Origin: CAWGMT01 sp963823675
GTDB lineage: Bacteria; Planctomycetota; Planctomycetia; Isosphaerales; Isosphaeraceae
Length of the DNA stretch: 64,000 nucleotides
Assembly: GCA_963823675.1 (NCBI GenBank)
Contig: CAWGMT010000012.1
Span: 496,001 to 560,000, forward strand
Reading direction: 5' to 3'
The notes under the pieces were generated by a model. The model was given only the letters and a program-made list of their open reading frames with translations, did no database searches and had not been told where the DNA came from. How positions within the stretch are numbered: position 1 is the first letter of the stretch; each line of letters begins with the position of its first letter. Made by a program: the position numbers and the translations under genes. Of the stretch, positions 1 through 10,804 are shown piece by piece.

Positions 1-1245
1 GGTGAGGTTGTCGTTCTTGCGGTGCGAGCCGCCGTGCGCCAGCACCTCGTGCCAGATCAAGACCGACCCTGCCTTCGGAGTGTAGTAGAAGGGCTCTAGC
101 CCTGCGTCGTTGATGAGGTTCATGAGCCTGGGGCTGTACTCGCTAACGAACGCTGCCCAGTCGTCGCCCCTTACCTTGTTGACGGGCACAGTATGGCTAT
201 AGAGCCGAGTGAGGCGGTGGCTGCCGGGGTAAACGACGAGCGGTCCTGCATCCGGGTGAATGTCTTCGAGCGCGATCCAAACTCCGCACATCATCCCGGC
301 CGGGAACGGGGTGAGGTGGATCAGGTCCTGATGGGCATCCTGCTGGCTGCCGTGGATGAAGTTGAGGGTCTGGCAAGGAAGAGCCACGTCATCGAAGATC
401 GCCGAGAGGATCTTGAGGATTTCGACGTGGGACCAAAGGTCACGCGTGGCCTTACTGTGCTCGAAGAGCTTCTCGACCCGCTGTCCCTTGCGGTCGTATT
501 GAAGAGTGCCCGAGCCGATCAACGATTCCAGGTCGCGGTTGACCTGTTCGCACCACTCTCGGGGGACAAAGTCGTCGAGGACCAGATAACCTTCGTTAAC
601 GAAGTGGCGTAAGTGCTCCACGTAGCGGCTGCCCAGCCCGTGTCTGGATAGAACCTCGGGGACCCGCGCGTCGGCATCGGGTCGATCGATCCAGGCCACG
701 TCCCTACCTGCTTCGTAGGGAAAGTCCGTCGAATCGATGAGGTGGGTCCAGATTCGCTTGGCTTTGGGATGGCCTTTGAGGAGCCGCGCCGTCGTCTCGG
801 CCAGCCGGCCGACGTTGTGAACGCGGAAGCTCCTTTCCCGCTCAAGCACGACCCGCCCCCAAAGGTCTTTCAGCCGAACCTTGATGCAATGCTCGCCGTT
901 CTCGAGAAAAAAGCTGTTGACTGCTGTCTGATAGCCGCACCGCTTCGCCCATCTGGCTTCGGGGCTGACGCCCCCGACGTGTGTGCGAATGGTCAGCCGG
1001 GCCCAGTTCTCCTCGTCGTCGAGCGCGACCTCGACAAATCCCTCGGGAGCCACGGCTGATCCCGCAAACGCCCAGCCGGTGACGGGCAAGAGACCCGTGA
1101 CTACCGCGCCGTCTGGCGGCGAGTCAATCGTCAAGACCGGCTCCGCTGGCGGCTGGTGCCGGCGGTTGGAGAAGATCCTGTTGCCGAGACCGTTCAACGC
1201 TTCCTTTCTGAGACCGCTCAGAGATTGCGCAAGCGTTTTGCCCAT
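1..1245 (-). CDS. Phytanoyl-CoA dioxygenase (PhyH) family protein, partial
   Basis: Runs off the left edge, so only the first 415 residues are present. The C-terminal half reads as a PhyH-type Fe(II)/2-oxoglutarate dioxygenase: the metal-binding His-x-Asp is H305-Q-D307, and the distal histidine lies in the LIWHEVLAHGGS stretch, probably H404. Before it come VYPGSH and the FYYTPKAGSV strand typical of the jelly-roll core. Residues 1 to about 120 form a separate N-terminal region (VLTIDSPPDGAVV) that may be an Ig-like domain. The ATG at 1245 follows GGAAAGGG. It opens the leftmost minus-strand run of the glycan region, so the substrate could be a sugar or lipid precursor, but nothing in the sequence fixes it. 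Confidence 0.75.
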   Translation of the reverse strand, partial: MGKTLAQSLSGLRKEALNGLGNRIFSNRRHQPPAEPVLTIDSPPDGAVVTGLLPVTGWAFAGSAVAPEGFVEVALDDEENWARLTIRTHVGGVSPEARWAKRCGYQTAVNSFFLENGEHCIKVRLKDLWGRVVLERERSFRVHNVGRLAETTARLLKGHPKAKRIWTHLIDSTDFPYEAGRDVAWIDRPDADARVPEVLSRHGLGSRYVEHLRHFVNEGYLVLDDFVPREWCEQVNRDLESLIGSGTLQYDRKGQRVEKLFEHSKATRDLWSHVEILKILSAIFDDVALPCQTLNFIHGSQQDAHQDLIHLTPFPAGMMCGVWIALEDIHPDAGPLVVYPGSHRLTRLYSHTVPVNKVRGDDWAAFVSEYSPRLMNLINDAGLEPFYYTPKAGSVLIWHEVLAHGGSHRKNDNLT

Positions 1246-1389
1246 CTGAAACCCTTTCCGCGTTAGAAGCTTCAAGCCCCATTTGGAATTGCCGCCAGGA
1301 CCGATACACACTGATCAGCTATCATGAACGTCATTGGCGACCACACATTGCAATGCTCGTCGCTTTGGCTTCCCCGTGGACGCAGAAGG

Positions 1390-4300
1390 TCAACGCACGA
1401 GCCGCGGTGGTTCGGACAGGGCGATCTCGCCGGGACGCGTGAATTGCATTCTGATGCGCGAGATCGGAGTGAGCGGCCAGTGGATGGGTCTCTCGATGTC
1501 GATCGCCGCCGCAGCGTCGCATCCAGGAGACTGAAGCCAGCGTACGTGTAGTCCTGAGCGCCAACGTCCCTTCTCGTCGCACGGCAGGACCAGGATGTCC
1601 TGATCGGCCTGGAGTCCTGGCAGGTACAGGAAGCGGGCTTGCGGAGCCGCCTCGAATTCAAACTCGATGTAGCTATCCCCGTTCTCGCCGTGGTAGCGGC
1701 CGCGGTCGATCGGGTCAACATAACGCATCTCGACCCGGCGCACGACCGCCACGGTCTCCTCGACGCCACTGAGCCTAGGCGGGTTGAAAGAAACACATGC
1801 TCCAGCGCCCAGCACGGTACGCTCATATCGCGTCAAGTGCGCGAGTATCTTGCGCCGAGCCACAGGATCGGGCAGCGGATGCTCGACCGAGTTCGGAGCG
1901 ACCGCCGCCAGCTCCATCAGGTGAAATGTGTCGGGATGGTCGTGCAGGACCGAGCCATTCCACGAGCGAAAGCATGGATCGAAAATCCGCACGAGTTGCG
2001 AGCGGGGAATGCCCTCCTCGCGTGCTAACCATCCCACACGGTGCAGAGCCTTCAAGGTTGCCTTCTGGTCGGGCTGGTGCAGCATCCATTCCCATCCAGC
2101 GGCCTCGTCGCGCTCGATCGCCAGCGAAGCCAAGCCGACGAGCGTACCGATCAAGGCGGGAAGTCCCCGGCGTTTGTCGCAGCGCCGGATCAGCGGCCAG
2201 GCGGCTAACAGCGCGGCGATCATCGCCGCGGCTCCCAGGAGGGGCAAGACATGATCAGCGCCCAGCGAAATGGTAGAGGAGCTGCGCTTCGGTCCAATAG
2301 CCCATTCGCACCGCGCAGACGCGGGCCGGATAGACGAGGGCATAGCCCAGGTAGATCATGGCCCCACCAGCCAGGACCAAACGCCGGTCCCAAGGCGGCC
2401 TGGGCCAGAGCAGGAAAATCGCGAATGCGCCCAGCGCAAGCGCCCCGGCCGCCCAGCACACCCCGGCCGGCAGCGGACTGCTGGTCCAGGACGCCGGCGC
2501 ACCCACGATCGACGGCCAGAGCACACGGCCCGGCACAGTCAACGCGTAGCCCAGTCCGGCCAGAAGTTCGATCCTCGGTTTGTTCCACCAGTCAGCCGAT
2601 CGGAGGGGCCCGACGTTGCCGAGGCTGGAAAACTGCACGCACGCCCATACGCCGGCGACGCCGGCCAGAATTGCCAGCAGCTTTGCCCGCCGCGATGTGC
2701 GAGGCTCAAAGACCGCCCGCAGAATCGCCAGCGGGGCCGCCAGGATCCCGAGCGTTGTCGCAGCCGGACCGAACATCGAACCGATCCCGATCAATACCAA
2801 CGACCACTGCGAGCGTCGTGCGATCGTGCTGGCCCCGATGACCGCGACCAGAACAAACACGATCGCCCAGAGGAAGCTGCTCGCCGAGTACCAGTAGACA
2901 CTCTCCAAGACCAGAGGCGACTGCGCCACGACCGCCACCGCCGCCAAGGAGGCCGTGCGCGAACCGGTTTCACGCGCCAGCCAGTAGGCCAGCAGAATGA
3001 GCACCAGTACCCAGGGCAATATCGACGCAGTGCAAAACCCAAGCGGAGCCCAGCGTACGTCATGTCCGATGATCTGCCACGTAAGCCACGATACCAGTTG
3101 GCAGAGGGGGGTAATGTGATCGGAAAACGGTTGGAACAGATGATCGACAAACGAGAGCCGTATGAGGTGGACCAACCGCGTGATGTCGTCGCCGAGCAGC
3201 GTGGGGCGCACGATCCGTCTCCAAGCCGGCCAGAATGCGATGAAAACGAAGAGAAGCGGAGCCCCCCAGCCAAAGAGCGGCTTCGCCCAGACCGGCAGAA
3301 CCCACGCCCCGGGAATGAGCCGATCCGCGTTCCTCGTCATTTCACAGGTGGTGCTCGGTATCAGGACCGCCCGCGCAGAGCCGGCCGCCTCACGGACGCC
3401 GCCGCCCCTCGGAACGCCCCGGCCGAACCGTTCCATCAGGGGCTTCTCGAAGAAATGCCAGGACAGCGACGCAAAGAGCAGGGTGAGTCCCAGCGCCCAG
3501 AGGCAACCATGGGCGGGATCGTCCAGAAAGAACGTTTTGAGGGTAAATATCATCAGCATGTGCCAGAGGTAGATCCCGTAGCTGATCGTGCCCAGGTAGC
3601 GCAGCGGGGCTGTGAGAGTCAGGAACCACCGATCGTCCAGCGCGCAGGCCGAGAGGACCGCAAGCAGACAGGTGCCGCCCAGCGCCGTACGCCAGAAGAC
3701 GATCATGGGCCACGTCGCCCAGTTTGTCCCATAAATCCAGTAGAAGCGCATCGTCGCGGTTGCCGCTAACGCTGTCACCAGCGGCAAGAGCCAGCGGACC
3801 GCATGGATCCGGCGGGCCAGGCGCCCCGTGTTGTCCCGGTGAGCGACGATTGCCAGCGCGATGCCAAACCCAAACAGGTCCAGCATGCCGGGCACTTGCA
3901 TGATGCCGGCCCATAACAGGTCAACGCCGTCACGGGTCAGTCCGTGCAGCCAGGCACAAGCGGCTCCCCTCCAGGTCCAGGACACGGCGACGCAGCCGAG
4001 GAGCGCCGCCCACGGCTTTGCCCGCCGCAGCCAGGGAGCAAGCAAGAGAATGAGCACGTAGAACTGCATCTCCACACCCAGCGACCAGTTCGGCCCGTTG
4101 AGCGAGCCGATGGTCAAATGCCACCAGTTGTGGGTGAACGTGAGGTGCGAGAGCGCATGCCAGCCGAACCGAGAATCGAACATGACGGCCGGCATGATAA
4201 AGACAATCCAGAGCAGACAGGTGAGATAATGGAGCGGCACGATGCGCGCCAGTCGTCGTGCGCAGTAAAGGCGGGCGTAGTCCGCCGGATTGCGATCGAT

Positions 4301-4669
4301 CAGCTTCAGAGCGCATGGCGCAATGACAAAACCGCTGATCACAAAGAACAGATCGACGCCCATCCAACCCAGACGGAACCAGAGACAGACCACGTTGTCG
4401 CGGGGAAAGCTGGTCCACTTGAAGTGATCGATCGCGTGATAGACGACGACCGAGATTGCCGCAAACCCGCGGAGCAGGTCGAGCCCGGGATAGAAATCGG
4501 CCTTCGGCTGAACCGATCCCGGCGAGCCCGCGAGCGTGAGCCGCTGAAAGATTCTTGACGGGAGAGGGCGAGGCTGGCCGGCGACCGGCGAAGTGCTGTT
4601 GCGCGAATCATCCCGCTCTCGATTAGGGAGGGCCAGGGGCGGGCGTTCAAAACCGGGGCTCGCAGCCAT
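1390..4669 (-). CDS. Acyltransferase family 3 joined to a polytopic membrane module (frameshifted)
   Basis: The ATG at 4669 follows a strong GGAGGGAAAGGGAA ribosome site. The longer open frame upstream only translates a palindromic repeat. Residues about 60-420 are an OafA-like membrane O-acyltransferase, starting at LDLLRGFAAISVVVYHA and carrying many transmembrane helices. The same frame continues from about residue 445 into a second membrane module (FQPFSDHITPLCQLVSWLT) resembling GT39-like mannosyltransferase-type proteins. The frame then ends at 2255, but helices and a soluble tail continue in another frame to 1390 (LGADHVLPLLGA onward). Dropping one T of the TTT at 2268-2270 joins them. 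Total length is about 1090 residues. It may be a true fusion or two genes whose separating stop was lost: a possible internal ATG at 3341 has no ribosome site. Probable role is acylation of an exported glycan. Confidence 0.6.
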
Positions 4670-4758
4670 TTCCCTTTCCCTCCAGTGTCGTTGCGCGCCC
4701 TTTTCCCCCAATACCGTTGAATCAGCGATGAGTTGGGGAGAGCCAACGAATTGATCTC

Positions 4759-4883
4759 GTTCCCACGCTCTGCGTGGGAATGCCGTCTTCGACGCTCCGC
4801 GTCGTTTTGGCCTATGTCGAGCCTCGGGATCGTTCGGACGCAGAGCGTCCGATACGTGTGTGCCCACGCGGAGCGTGGGAACA
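4759..4883. repeat. Compound palindromic repeat, family B
   Basis: About 125 bases made of nested inverted repeats. It opens with TTCCCACGCTCTGCGTGGGA, has an inner pair built on GACGCTCC and GACGCAGAGCGTC, and closes with CCCACGCGGAGCGTGGGAA, which pairs with the opening. A second copy is at 10691-10804. Each can fold into a branched hairpin like a bacterial interspersed mosaic element. It lies upstream of the acyltransferase gene. Confidence 0.8.
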
Positions 4884-5038
4884 AGGACGCCGCAAGTCGT
4901 ATCTCCTCTGTCTGTTACCACTCTTTCAGCGGTATCGTTGCTCAGGGCGGGCCAGGGGCGGTGGTCCCGGTACAACCAATCACTCCGACCGACTTTTCAT
5001 TACCCCAGGTTCCCTTTTCCAAATTCGCTTGCGATCAC

Positions 5039-5968
5039 TTACACCTCGACCCATTCCATGTTCGCCACCTTGGGCAGCAATTCCCGCTTCGCCCAGGTCA
5101 CAAACGGACGATCGACGCAGGACTCGATGTCGACCTCGGGCAGCAATTCTTCGCCGACGCCGTTCTCGATGAAGACCGCGTTGAACCCGAGCCGCTGCAC
5201 GCCCACCAGCCGGTAACCCTTCCGCCGCGCCAGCTTGACGAAAGCCGGCAGGCTGGCGCCCGAATAGACGCCGAACTTGTCGATGAATTTTGTGCGGAAC
5301 TCCTGCCGGTACGGCACCGTCACCGCCCGGTCCGCGCCCCAGATGCACTGGATCTCGGCGATGACCACCCGCGGTCGGATCACGTCGAGCGCTTCCCACA
5401 CCCAGTAGTCGACCCCGTCGAGATCGAGCGAGAGCAGGTCCACTTCGCCCTCGAACCCATTTTTCTTGATAATTTCATTGATATTTTCCCGCGTAATCCA
5501 GTCGTTGACGATCGTGGGAGGATGGCAGAAGGTATCGCCGAGATTGGCATAGAACGAACGGCCGATCTGGACTAAGTGTTCGTTGCCGTCGAACATCAAG
5601 CTGTTCCAGCCGTGATTGACGATCAAGTTGGCGGTGTTGCATTGTATTCCGTCGCCCGCGCAGATCTCGACCGAGCGCCGGCCGCCCATTCCGATCAGGC
5701 CGAAGATGAAAAGCAGGATGCCGTCCTCGCCGTTCTGGCTGAACGCGCGAAACTCGACGTCGTCGAAGCCCGGCAAGGGCGCGCCGCGATGGACCATCTC
5801 GCGGTACTGGTTGAGCAGGATCAATTGCGACACTTTTCCGGCCGCGTTGTCCGGTCCCGCGGCCCTGGTTCCAAGCAGGCCGCGCATCTCGGCCAGCTCC
5901 CTCTTGAGATCCTCGATGCCCAACGAGCCCCGGACGCGAGCCGTGATTTTGCGGGCGAATTTACGCAT
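5039..5968 (-). CDS. FkbM-like SAM-dependent methyltransferase
   Basis: A 309-residue soluble protein. It has the FSQNGEDGIL motif (near residue 75), then VEICAGDGIQCNTANL as the SAM-binding glycine loop, an acidic LMFDGNE strand end, and LLSLDLDGVDYWVWEAL, which matches the Asp-rich motif of FkbM-type O-methyltransferases. The N-terminal 50 residues look helical (KRELAEMRGLL). The ATG at 5968 is preceded by AAAGG. It lies between the acyltransferase and the paired glycosyltransferases on the same strand, so sugar or glycan methylation is the likely role. The substrate is unknown. Confidence 0.6.
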   Translation of the reverse strand: MRKFARKITARVRGSLGIEDLKRELAEMRGLLGTRAAGPDNAAGKVSQLILLNQYREMVHRGAPLPGFDDVEFRAFSQNGEDGILLFIFGLIGMGGRRSVEICAGDGIQCNTANLIVNHGWNSLMFDGNEHLVQIGRSFYANLGDTFCHPPTIVNDWITRENINEIIKKNGFEGEVDLLSLDLDGVDYWVWEALDVIRPRVVIAEIQCIWGADRAVTVPYRQEFRTKFIDKFGVYSGASLPAFVKLARRKGYRLVGVQRLGFNAVFIENGVGEELLPEVDIESCVDRPFVTWAKRELLPKVANMEWVEV

Positions 5969-6062
5969 GGAACCGGCCTTTCTCGAATCGTGCCGCCTGG
6001 GATCGGAAATCCATCACACTCAACTGTTCTGTGTCTCTGGGAGGCCTGCGAATTCGTTCTCA

Positions 6063-8259
6063 TCAGGCCGAGACCCGACGGCCTGCTCCACCCCAGCCGA
6101 CGCGGAACTCTGCGAAGGACGGCGTCTCCGCACCGATGAGCCCCGAGTCCGCCGCGGGTTCGGCCGAAATCGTTTGAGCTCCCGGCGCAGGCGCGTCGCG
6201 AGAGCAACGTTCAAGGCGCTCCAGGCATTCCGGATGCCGATGGAACGAATTGCCGCAACATCGTCGGCAGTTCCGCTCGCACCGCGCAAGATCGGCCGAC
6301 TCCGGGTCGGCCCAGTGCATGATCACGTCGCGCAGGAGGCGTCTCATCCGGAGGGATCGCTCCGAGGGTCGCAAGACGGCCGACCGGTAAACCTCGTACG
6401 TCGCGCGGGCGGTGTTCTCCCAGCGAAACTTTTCGACGTGCTTCTTCCCGCGGGCGCGAAGCTCATCGCGCAGTCCGGCGTCGCTGGCAAGCGTCAAGAG
6501 AGCGCGCGAGGCTGGCCGCCGACAGCCCGTCCGGATACAGCACGCAGTCGCCCACGACCTCCGGAACCGCCGAGATCGGCATGGCGATCACGGGCGTGGC
6601 GGCGGCCATGGCTTCCAGGGGCGTCAGGCCAAACCCTTCGTAAAGCGATGGGAAAACGAAGGCAAGGGCATGCTGGTACAGAACGCGGAGCTGGCTGCGC
6701 GAAACCGGGCCCAGGAACACGATGCCGCTTCCTGGACTGCTGGACGCAAGCGCGGGGTAGAAACCCGCCCGCGCGCTCGAGGTGTAGCCCGCGAGAACCA
6801 GGTCCGGCGGCTCCCCGTCCCGCCATCGATCGCGCATGATCGCATAGGCCTCGAGCAGATTCGGTAGGTTCTTGTGCGGAAAATCGGTCGCCAAGCTGAA
6901 CAAGTAGCGATCCGGCAATCCGAGCCCGCGATGAATCCAATGATCGCTCTCCGCCCGGTGTCCGAACCAGTTCGATTCCACGCCGTGATGGACGACCGCG
7001 ATCTCGTCGCTTGGAATACCGAACTCCGCCGAGATTTCACTGGCAGCACTCCGAGAGATCGCCACGATCCGCTGGGTCGCTTGCAACGTCAGGCTGCTTG
7101 TCGCCCGGTATCGCTCGAACGACTGGTCGTCGGGAAAGGCCAGCGGAATCCGGTACCCAATGAGATCTTGATAGGTAATTACGACGTGCGAATCGGATCC
7201 GAACAGCACCGCGAGCTCCGCCGGCTCGATGACCTGCGCCGGCTTGTGGATGACCGCGACGTCGTCGGCCCAATCCTCCTCGATCACGACACGGCCTTTG
7301 AGCCCCCGGGCCTGCTCCCTGTACCGAACCAGGAGTGTCAGCTCGATCTCGGGAACGTCGGCCAGCGCCTGTCCGAGGCTGAGGGCATAGGTGCGAGTAC
7401 CGACCTGTTCTTTGGGCAGGTGGCGGATGTCATAGCCGACACGAAGCTTTCCGGTGCCTTCGACCCGGACCGCGTGCGAGACCAGTTGGCCGTCCAGGCT
7501 ATGGCGAAATGTCCCGACCTGGCGCTCGAAATGAGGATGCCGCTCCGTGAGCAGCGGGTAGCCGCGATTGGCATCGTTGGCCGGATCCGCCGCTCGCACC
7601 AGGCGCTTCGGGCTGCGCACATACACACGATTGGCCCGCTTGGCGCAGAAGCCCAGCTCCTGGGCTCGCATGACCCAGTCGACTATCGCGGTCGCAAGGT
7701 CGTCGAGGCTCGGGTCCAGGAGGCCGACGGCGTCTATTCTGTCTCTGCGCAAGTAGATGCACGAGCCGGAAGGCGCGGGCAGGACCGTGAAGCGGGGCAA
7801 TCCCGCGCAAGCCGCACTTACGGTCGGCGAGTCGAATGAAACCGCCGGGACCACCTCATCGAGCGTCGCAGCCGAGGATGGGTTCGACGTCTCCGCAAGC
7901 GGCGAGGCGCACGCCGTTCTCTCATCCGAACGAGCCACGAAGGACAGTTCCTCAAGCCAGCCCGGGCCGACGAGGCTGTCACAACCCAGGAGCACGACGT
8001 CTTGCTGACTCTCGTTCAACCCCCGATTACAACAACCAATGAATCCGAGCGGCGCCGGGTGGCGCAGCACGATGACTCGCGAATCGAGAACGGTCAGATC
8101 ATCGAGCAAGGGGCAGGTGTTGGAATCGGCGGGCTCGTCGTCAATCACCAATAGCCGCAAGAGCGTCGTGCCGCTGTGTTCCAGCACGGCGCGCACGCAA
8201 CGATCGACGATCTCCGCGTCCTGATCGGCCGGGACGATGACGTCGGCCTTCATCTCCAT
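6063..8259 (-). CDS. GT2-GT4 double glycosyltransferase, first copy (frameshifted)
   Basis: Paralogue of the intact gene at 8279-10468. Start at 8259 (MEMKADVIVP), 19 bases after the stop of that gene. It has an N-terminal GT2-like domain (DVIVP; LLRLLVIDDEP; GFIGCCNRGLNE), a linker, then a GT4 domain starting at KLRVGYDIRHLP and containing FPHKNLPNLLEAYA and the E-x7-E nucleotide-sugar motif in YEGFGLTPLEAMA. The frame breaks near 6490 (after SLARSL). Residues LASDAGLRDELRARG onward continue in the next frame, and a further shift near 6250-6300 is needed to recover IGIRNAWSALNVAL, which the paralogue has. The last 20-30 residues are uncertain. Without the indels the length would be about 730 residues. 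Confidence 0.7.
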
Positions 8260-8278
8260 GCGCCGGCATTCCTTTGGT

Positions 8279-10468
8279 TCAAATCGTCTTTTCCGGGACC
8301 AGTGATTTCCCACGAATCTTCGTCCAGACGCTGGTTTCGCCCATCCTGGCGAACGCGGCGGCCGGGAGCCGCCTGATCTCGCGCCCGAGCCGGTGCCCGA
8401 CGGCGACGTTGAGGGCTCGCCACGCGTTCCGAATGCCGATCGACTGATCCACGGTCATCGACTCGACCGAGGCGGTCTGCGCGACCGGCGAAGTACGCGG
8501 CGAAGTCCCGGCCCAGCGAATGATCGCTTCCCGCAGCAGGCGGCGCATCTGGAGCGAGCGCACGGACGGCCGGGAGACGGCCAAGCGGTAAACTTCCAGA
8601 GTGGCGCGCGCCGTGTTTTCCCAACGGAACTCGTCCGCCCTCTTCAGGCCGCGGGCGCGGAGCTCTTCGCGAAGGGCGCCGTCGGTCGCGAGCGACTCCA
8701 TGCGTCGCGCCAGGCTCGCCGCGGACAGCCCCTCCGCGTAGAGAACGCAGTCGCCGGCCACTTCGGGAACCGCCGAGATCGGCATCGCAATGACCGGCGT
8801 GCCCGCGGCCATCGCCTCCAAGGGGGGTAGCCCGAATCCTTCGTAAAGCGATGCAAAAACGAGCGCCACGGCATGCTGATAAAGGACACGAAGCGCATCA
8901 CGGGAGACCGGGCCCAGGAGCATGACGCCGCGCGGCAATCGCTTGAGACCGAGCTCCTTGTAAATGCCGGTGCGCCCCCCGGTGGTGTAACCCGCGAGCA
9001 CCAAGGCCGGGGGTTTCCCATCGCCGCGCCAGCGATCTCGAAGGATGGCATGGGCCTCGAGCAGAGTGTCGAGGTTCTTGTGCGGAAAGTCGGTTGCCAG
9101 GCTGAAGAAGTAGCGGCCGGGCAAGCCCAGTTTGCGGCAGACTGACCAGTCGCGCCGCTCCTGGTGCGAATACCACTGCGCGTCCACGCCGAGAGGGACC
9201 ACGGTAATGTCCTGGCACGGAACGCCAAACTCCGCATTGATCTCCTGGGCGGTATTATTCGAATAGGCGACGACACGTTGAACGGCCGGCAGAGTCAGGC
9301 TGCTCGTCAACCGGTAGCGTTCGAAGGCGGAATCATCGGGAAAGACGAGCGGGATCTGATAAGCAATCAGATCCTGATAGGTGACGACCAGATGGGCCGA
9401 TGATCCGAAGAGCAGCTCCAGCTCCGACGTCTCGATGATCTGGGCGGGCTTGTGAATGACCTGCACGTCGTCTTGCCACTCCTCCTGCGCGACGACGCGT
9501 CCGGATATTCCCGCGGCCTGGGCGGGTTCTTGAACCAGCAAGCTCAGCTCGAGATCGGGCAGGCTCGCCAGGGCCTGCCCCAGGCAAACGGCGTAGGTGC
9601 GGGTACCGGTCTGTTCGCACGGCAGATGCCGGAGATCGTACGCGACGCGAAGCTTCCCCGTCGTCTCCAGACGCACCGCGTGTGCCGCCAGGTGGCCATC
9701 GAGACTTTGGCGAAAATTCTCGATCTGGTGCCGGAGATGATCGCCGTGCTCGAGATCGGAGAGGCGCGCATCGGGATCACATTCCGGCTCGCACCCAAGG
9801 TCGGCTGCGCCAGGGCGATGGACGTACGCATGGTTGGACCGCTTGGCGGCGAAACCCAGCGATTGGGCGCGCAGGACCCAATTGTTGACCACGGCTGGTG
9901 GGGACGACAACCTGTCATCGAGCAACCCGACCGCGTCGATCACGTCGCCGCGCAGGTAGATGCACGAGGCGGCGAGGAGCGGCGCGACCGTCCATCGCGG
10001 CAGCCCCGCGCAGGCTTTCCGGACGAGTTCCTCGTCGAGCATCTCGGCTCGCATCCCGGCGAAAAGCTCGGGAACCGAGCAACTACCCCCGCCGTTGACC
10101 AGCGGCGATGCACAGGCTGTCCGCTCTTCCGAATAAGCCACGGCGGCAAGCTCGACAAGCCAATCACGCGTCGCGACGCAATCGCCGCGCAACAGCACCG
10201 CATCACCGGCGCGGTCTCCGAGCGCGTGATTGCAGCACCCCGCGAAACCGCTCTGACTCGAGTTCCAGACGATCTGAAGCCGCGCATCGTGTGCCGCGAG
10301 CGTCTCGAGAGCGGTGGCTGTCTCGTGGCCCGGAAGACCATCGGTTACCACAAACAACCGGCCCATCTTCGGGCCGCCATATTCGAGGACGCTTCGGACG
10401 CACTTCTCGACCGACCCGAGGTGTCGTTCCCACGGGACGATCACATCGGCCTTCGGTGCCGGAATCAT
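8279..10468 (-). CDS. GT2-GT4 double glycosyltransferase, second copy (intact)
   Basis: A 729-residue cytosolic protein. I use the ATG at 10468 because GGAGG lies 5 bases upstream; the ATG at 10480 overlaps that ribosome site. Residues 1-260 are a GT2-like fold (ADVIVPWERHLGS; GFAGCCNHAL), but the usual Asp-x-Asp is weak (LLRGDCV), so this half may be inactive or unusual. Residues about 285-640 are a GT4 domain with LRVAYDLRHLP, FPHKNLDTLLEAHA, LGPVSRDALRVLYQH and the E-x7-E motif in YEGFGLPPLEAMA. A C-terminal helical stretch follows (FRWENTARATLEVY). It is the promoter-proximal gene of a tandem duplicated pair and probably adds two sugars in sequence during glycan assembly. Confidence 0.8.
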   Translation of the reverse strand: MIPAPKADVIVPWERHLGSVEKCVRSVLEYGGPKMGRLFVVTDGLPGHETATALETLAAHDARLQIVWNSSQSGFAGCCNHALGDRAGDAVLLRGDCVATRDWLVELAAVAYSEERTACASPLVNGGGSCSVPELFAGMRAEMLDEELVRKACAGLPRWTVAPLLAASCIYLRGDVIDAVGLLDDRLSSPPAVVNNWVLRAQSLGFAAKRSNHAYVHRPGAADLGCEPECDPDARLSDLEHGDHLRHQIENFRQSLDGHLAAHAVRLETTGKLRVAYDLRHLPCEQTGTRTYAVCLGQALASLPDLELSLLVQEPAQAAGISGRVVAQEEWQDDVQVIHKPAQIIETSELELLFGSSAHLVVTYQDLIAYQIPLVFPDDSAFERYRLTSSLTLPAVQRVVAYSNNTAQEINAEFGVPCQDITVVPLGVDAQWYSHQERRDWSVCRKLGLPGRYFFSLATDFPHKNLDTLLEAHAILRDRWRGDGKPPALVLAGYTTGGRTGIYKELGLKRLPRGVMLLGPVSRDALRVLYQHAVALVFASLYEGFGLPPLEAMAAGTPVIAMPISAVPEVAGDCVLYAEGLSAASLARRMESLATDGALREELRARGLKRADEFRWENTARATLEVYRLAVSRPSVRSLQMRRLLREAIIRWAGTSPRTSPVAQTASVESMTVDQSIGIRNAWRALNVAVGHRLGREIRRLPAAAFARMGETSVWTKIRGKSLVPEKTI

Positions 10469-10690
10469 CTGTACCTCCATGTCAAGAGCGGTCGAGGAGT
10501 CCGTACCTCGAGAGGCATCGCGATTTCGGAGCGGGAACTATAACCTTGATTCGCCAAACAGTTCAAGGCGAGTCGCCCCCAAGTCCGGCGTTGTTCCCGC
10601 GAAAGCCGCGTCGCTCCGCGCAAGGAAGTGCCGCCTTTCGCTCTGCGACAAGGCGACTTTTTTCGATGCTGTAGCAGGGAAGTCGGGTGA

Positions 10691-10804
10691 CTCGTTCCCA
10701 AGCTCTGCGTGGGAATGCCTCCCGAGCCGCTCTGCGGCACTCTGCCGGGACCGGACGACGCAGAGCGTCGAAGGCGGCATTCCCACGCAGAGCGTGGAAA
10801 CGAG
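10691..10804. repeat. Compound palindromic repeat, family B
   Basis: Second copy of the element at 4759-4883. The outer arms are 10691-10719 and 10776-10804, 29 bases each, matching at all but about two positions when one is reverse-complemented. Inside is a smaller palindrome, GACGCAGAGCGTC. It sits in the 560-base divergent region between the glycosyltransferase pair (minus strand) and the GT4 gene at 11029 (plus strand). The rest of that region shows nothing else I can support. Confidence 0.8.

Noticed and set aside
2270..3769. 499-codon plus-strand open frame rich in Arg, Pro and Gln
   Set aside because: Antisense to the acyltransferase/membrane gene; low-complexity shadow.
4757..4990. 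N-terminal extension of the acyltransferase to 4975
   Set aside because: The added residues are a translation of the family B palindromic element, and a strong ribosome site precedes the ATG at 4669.
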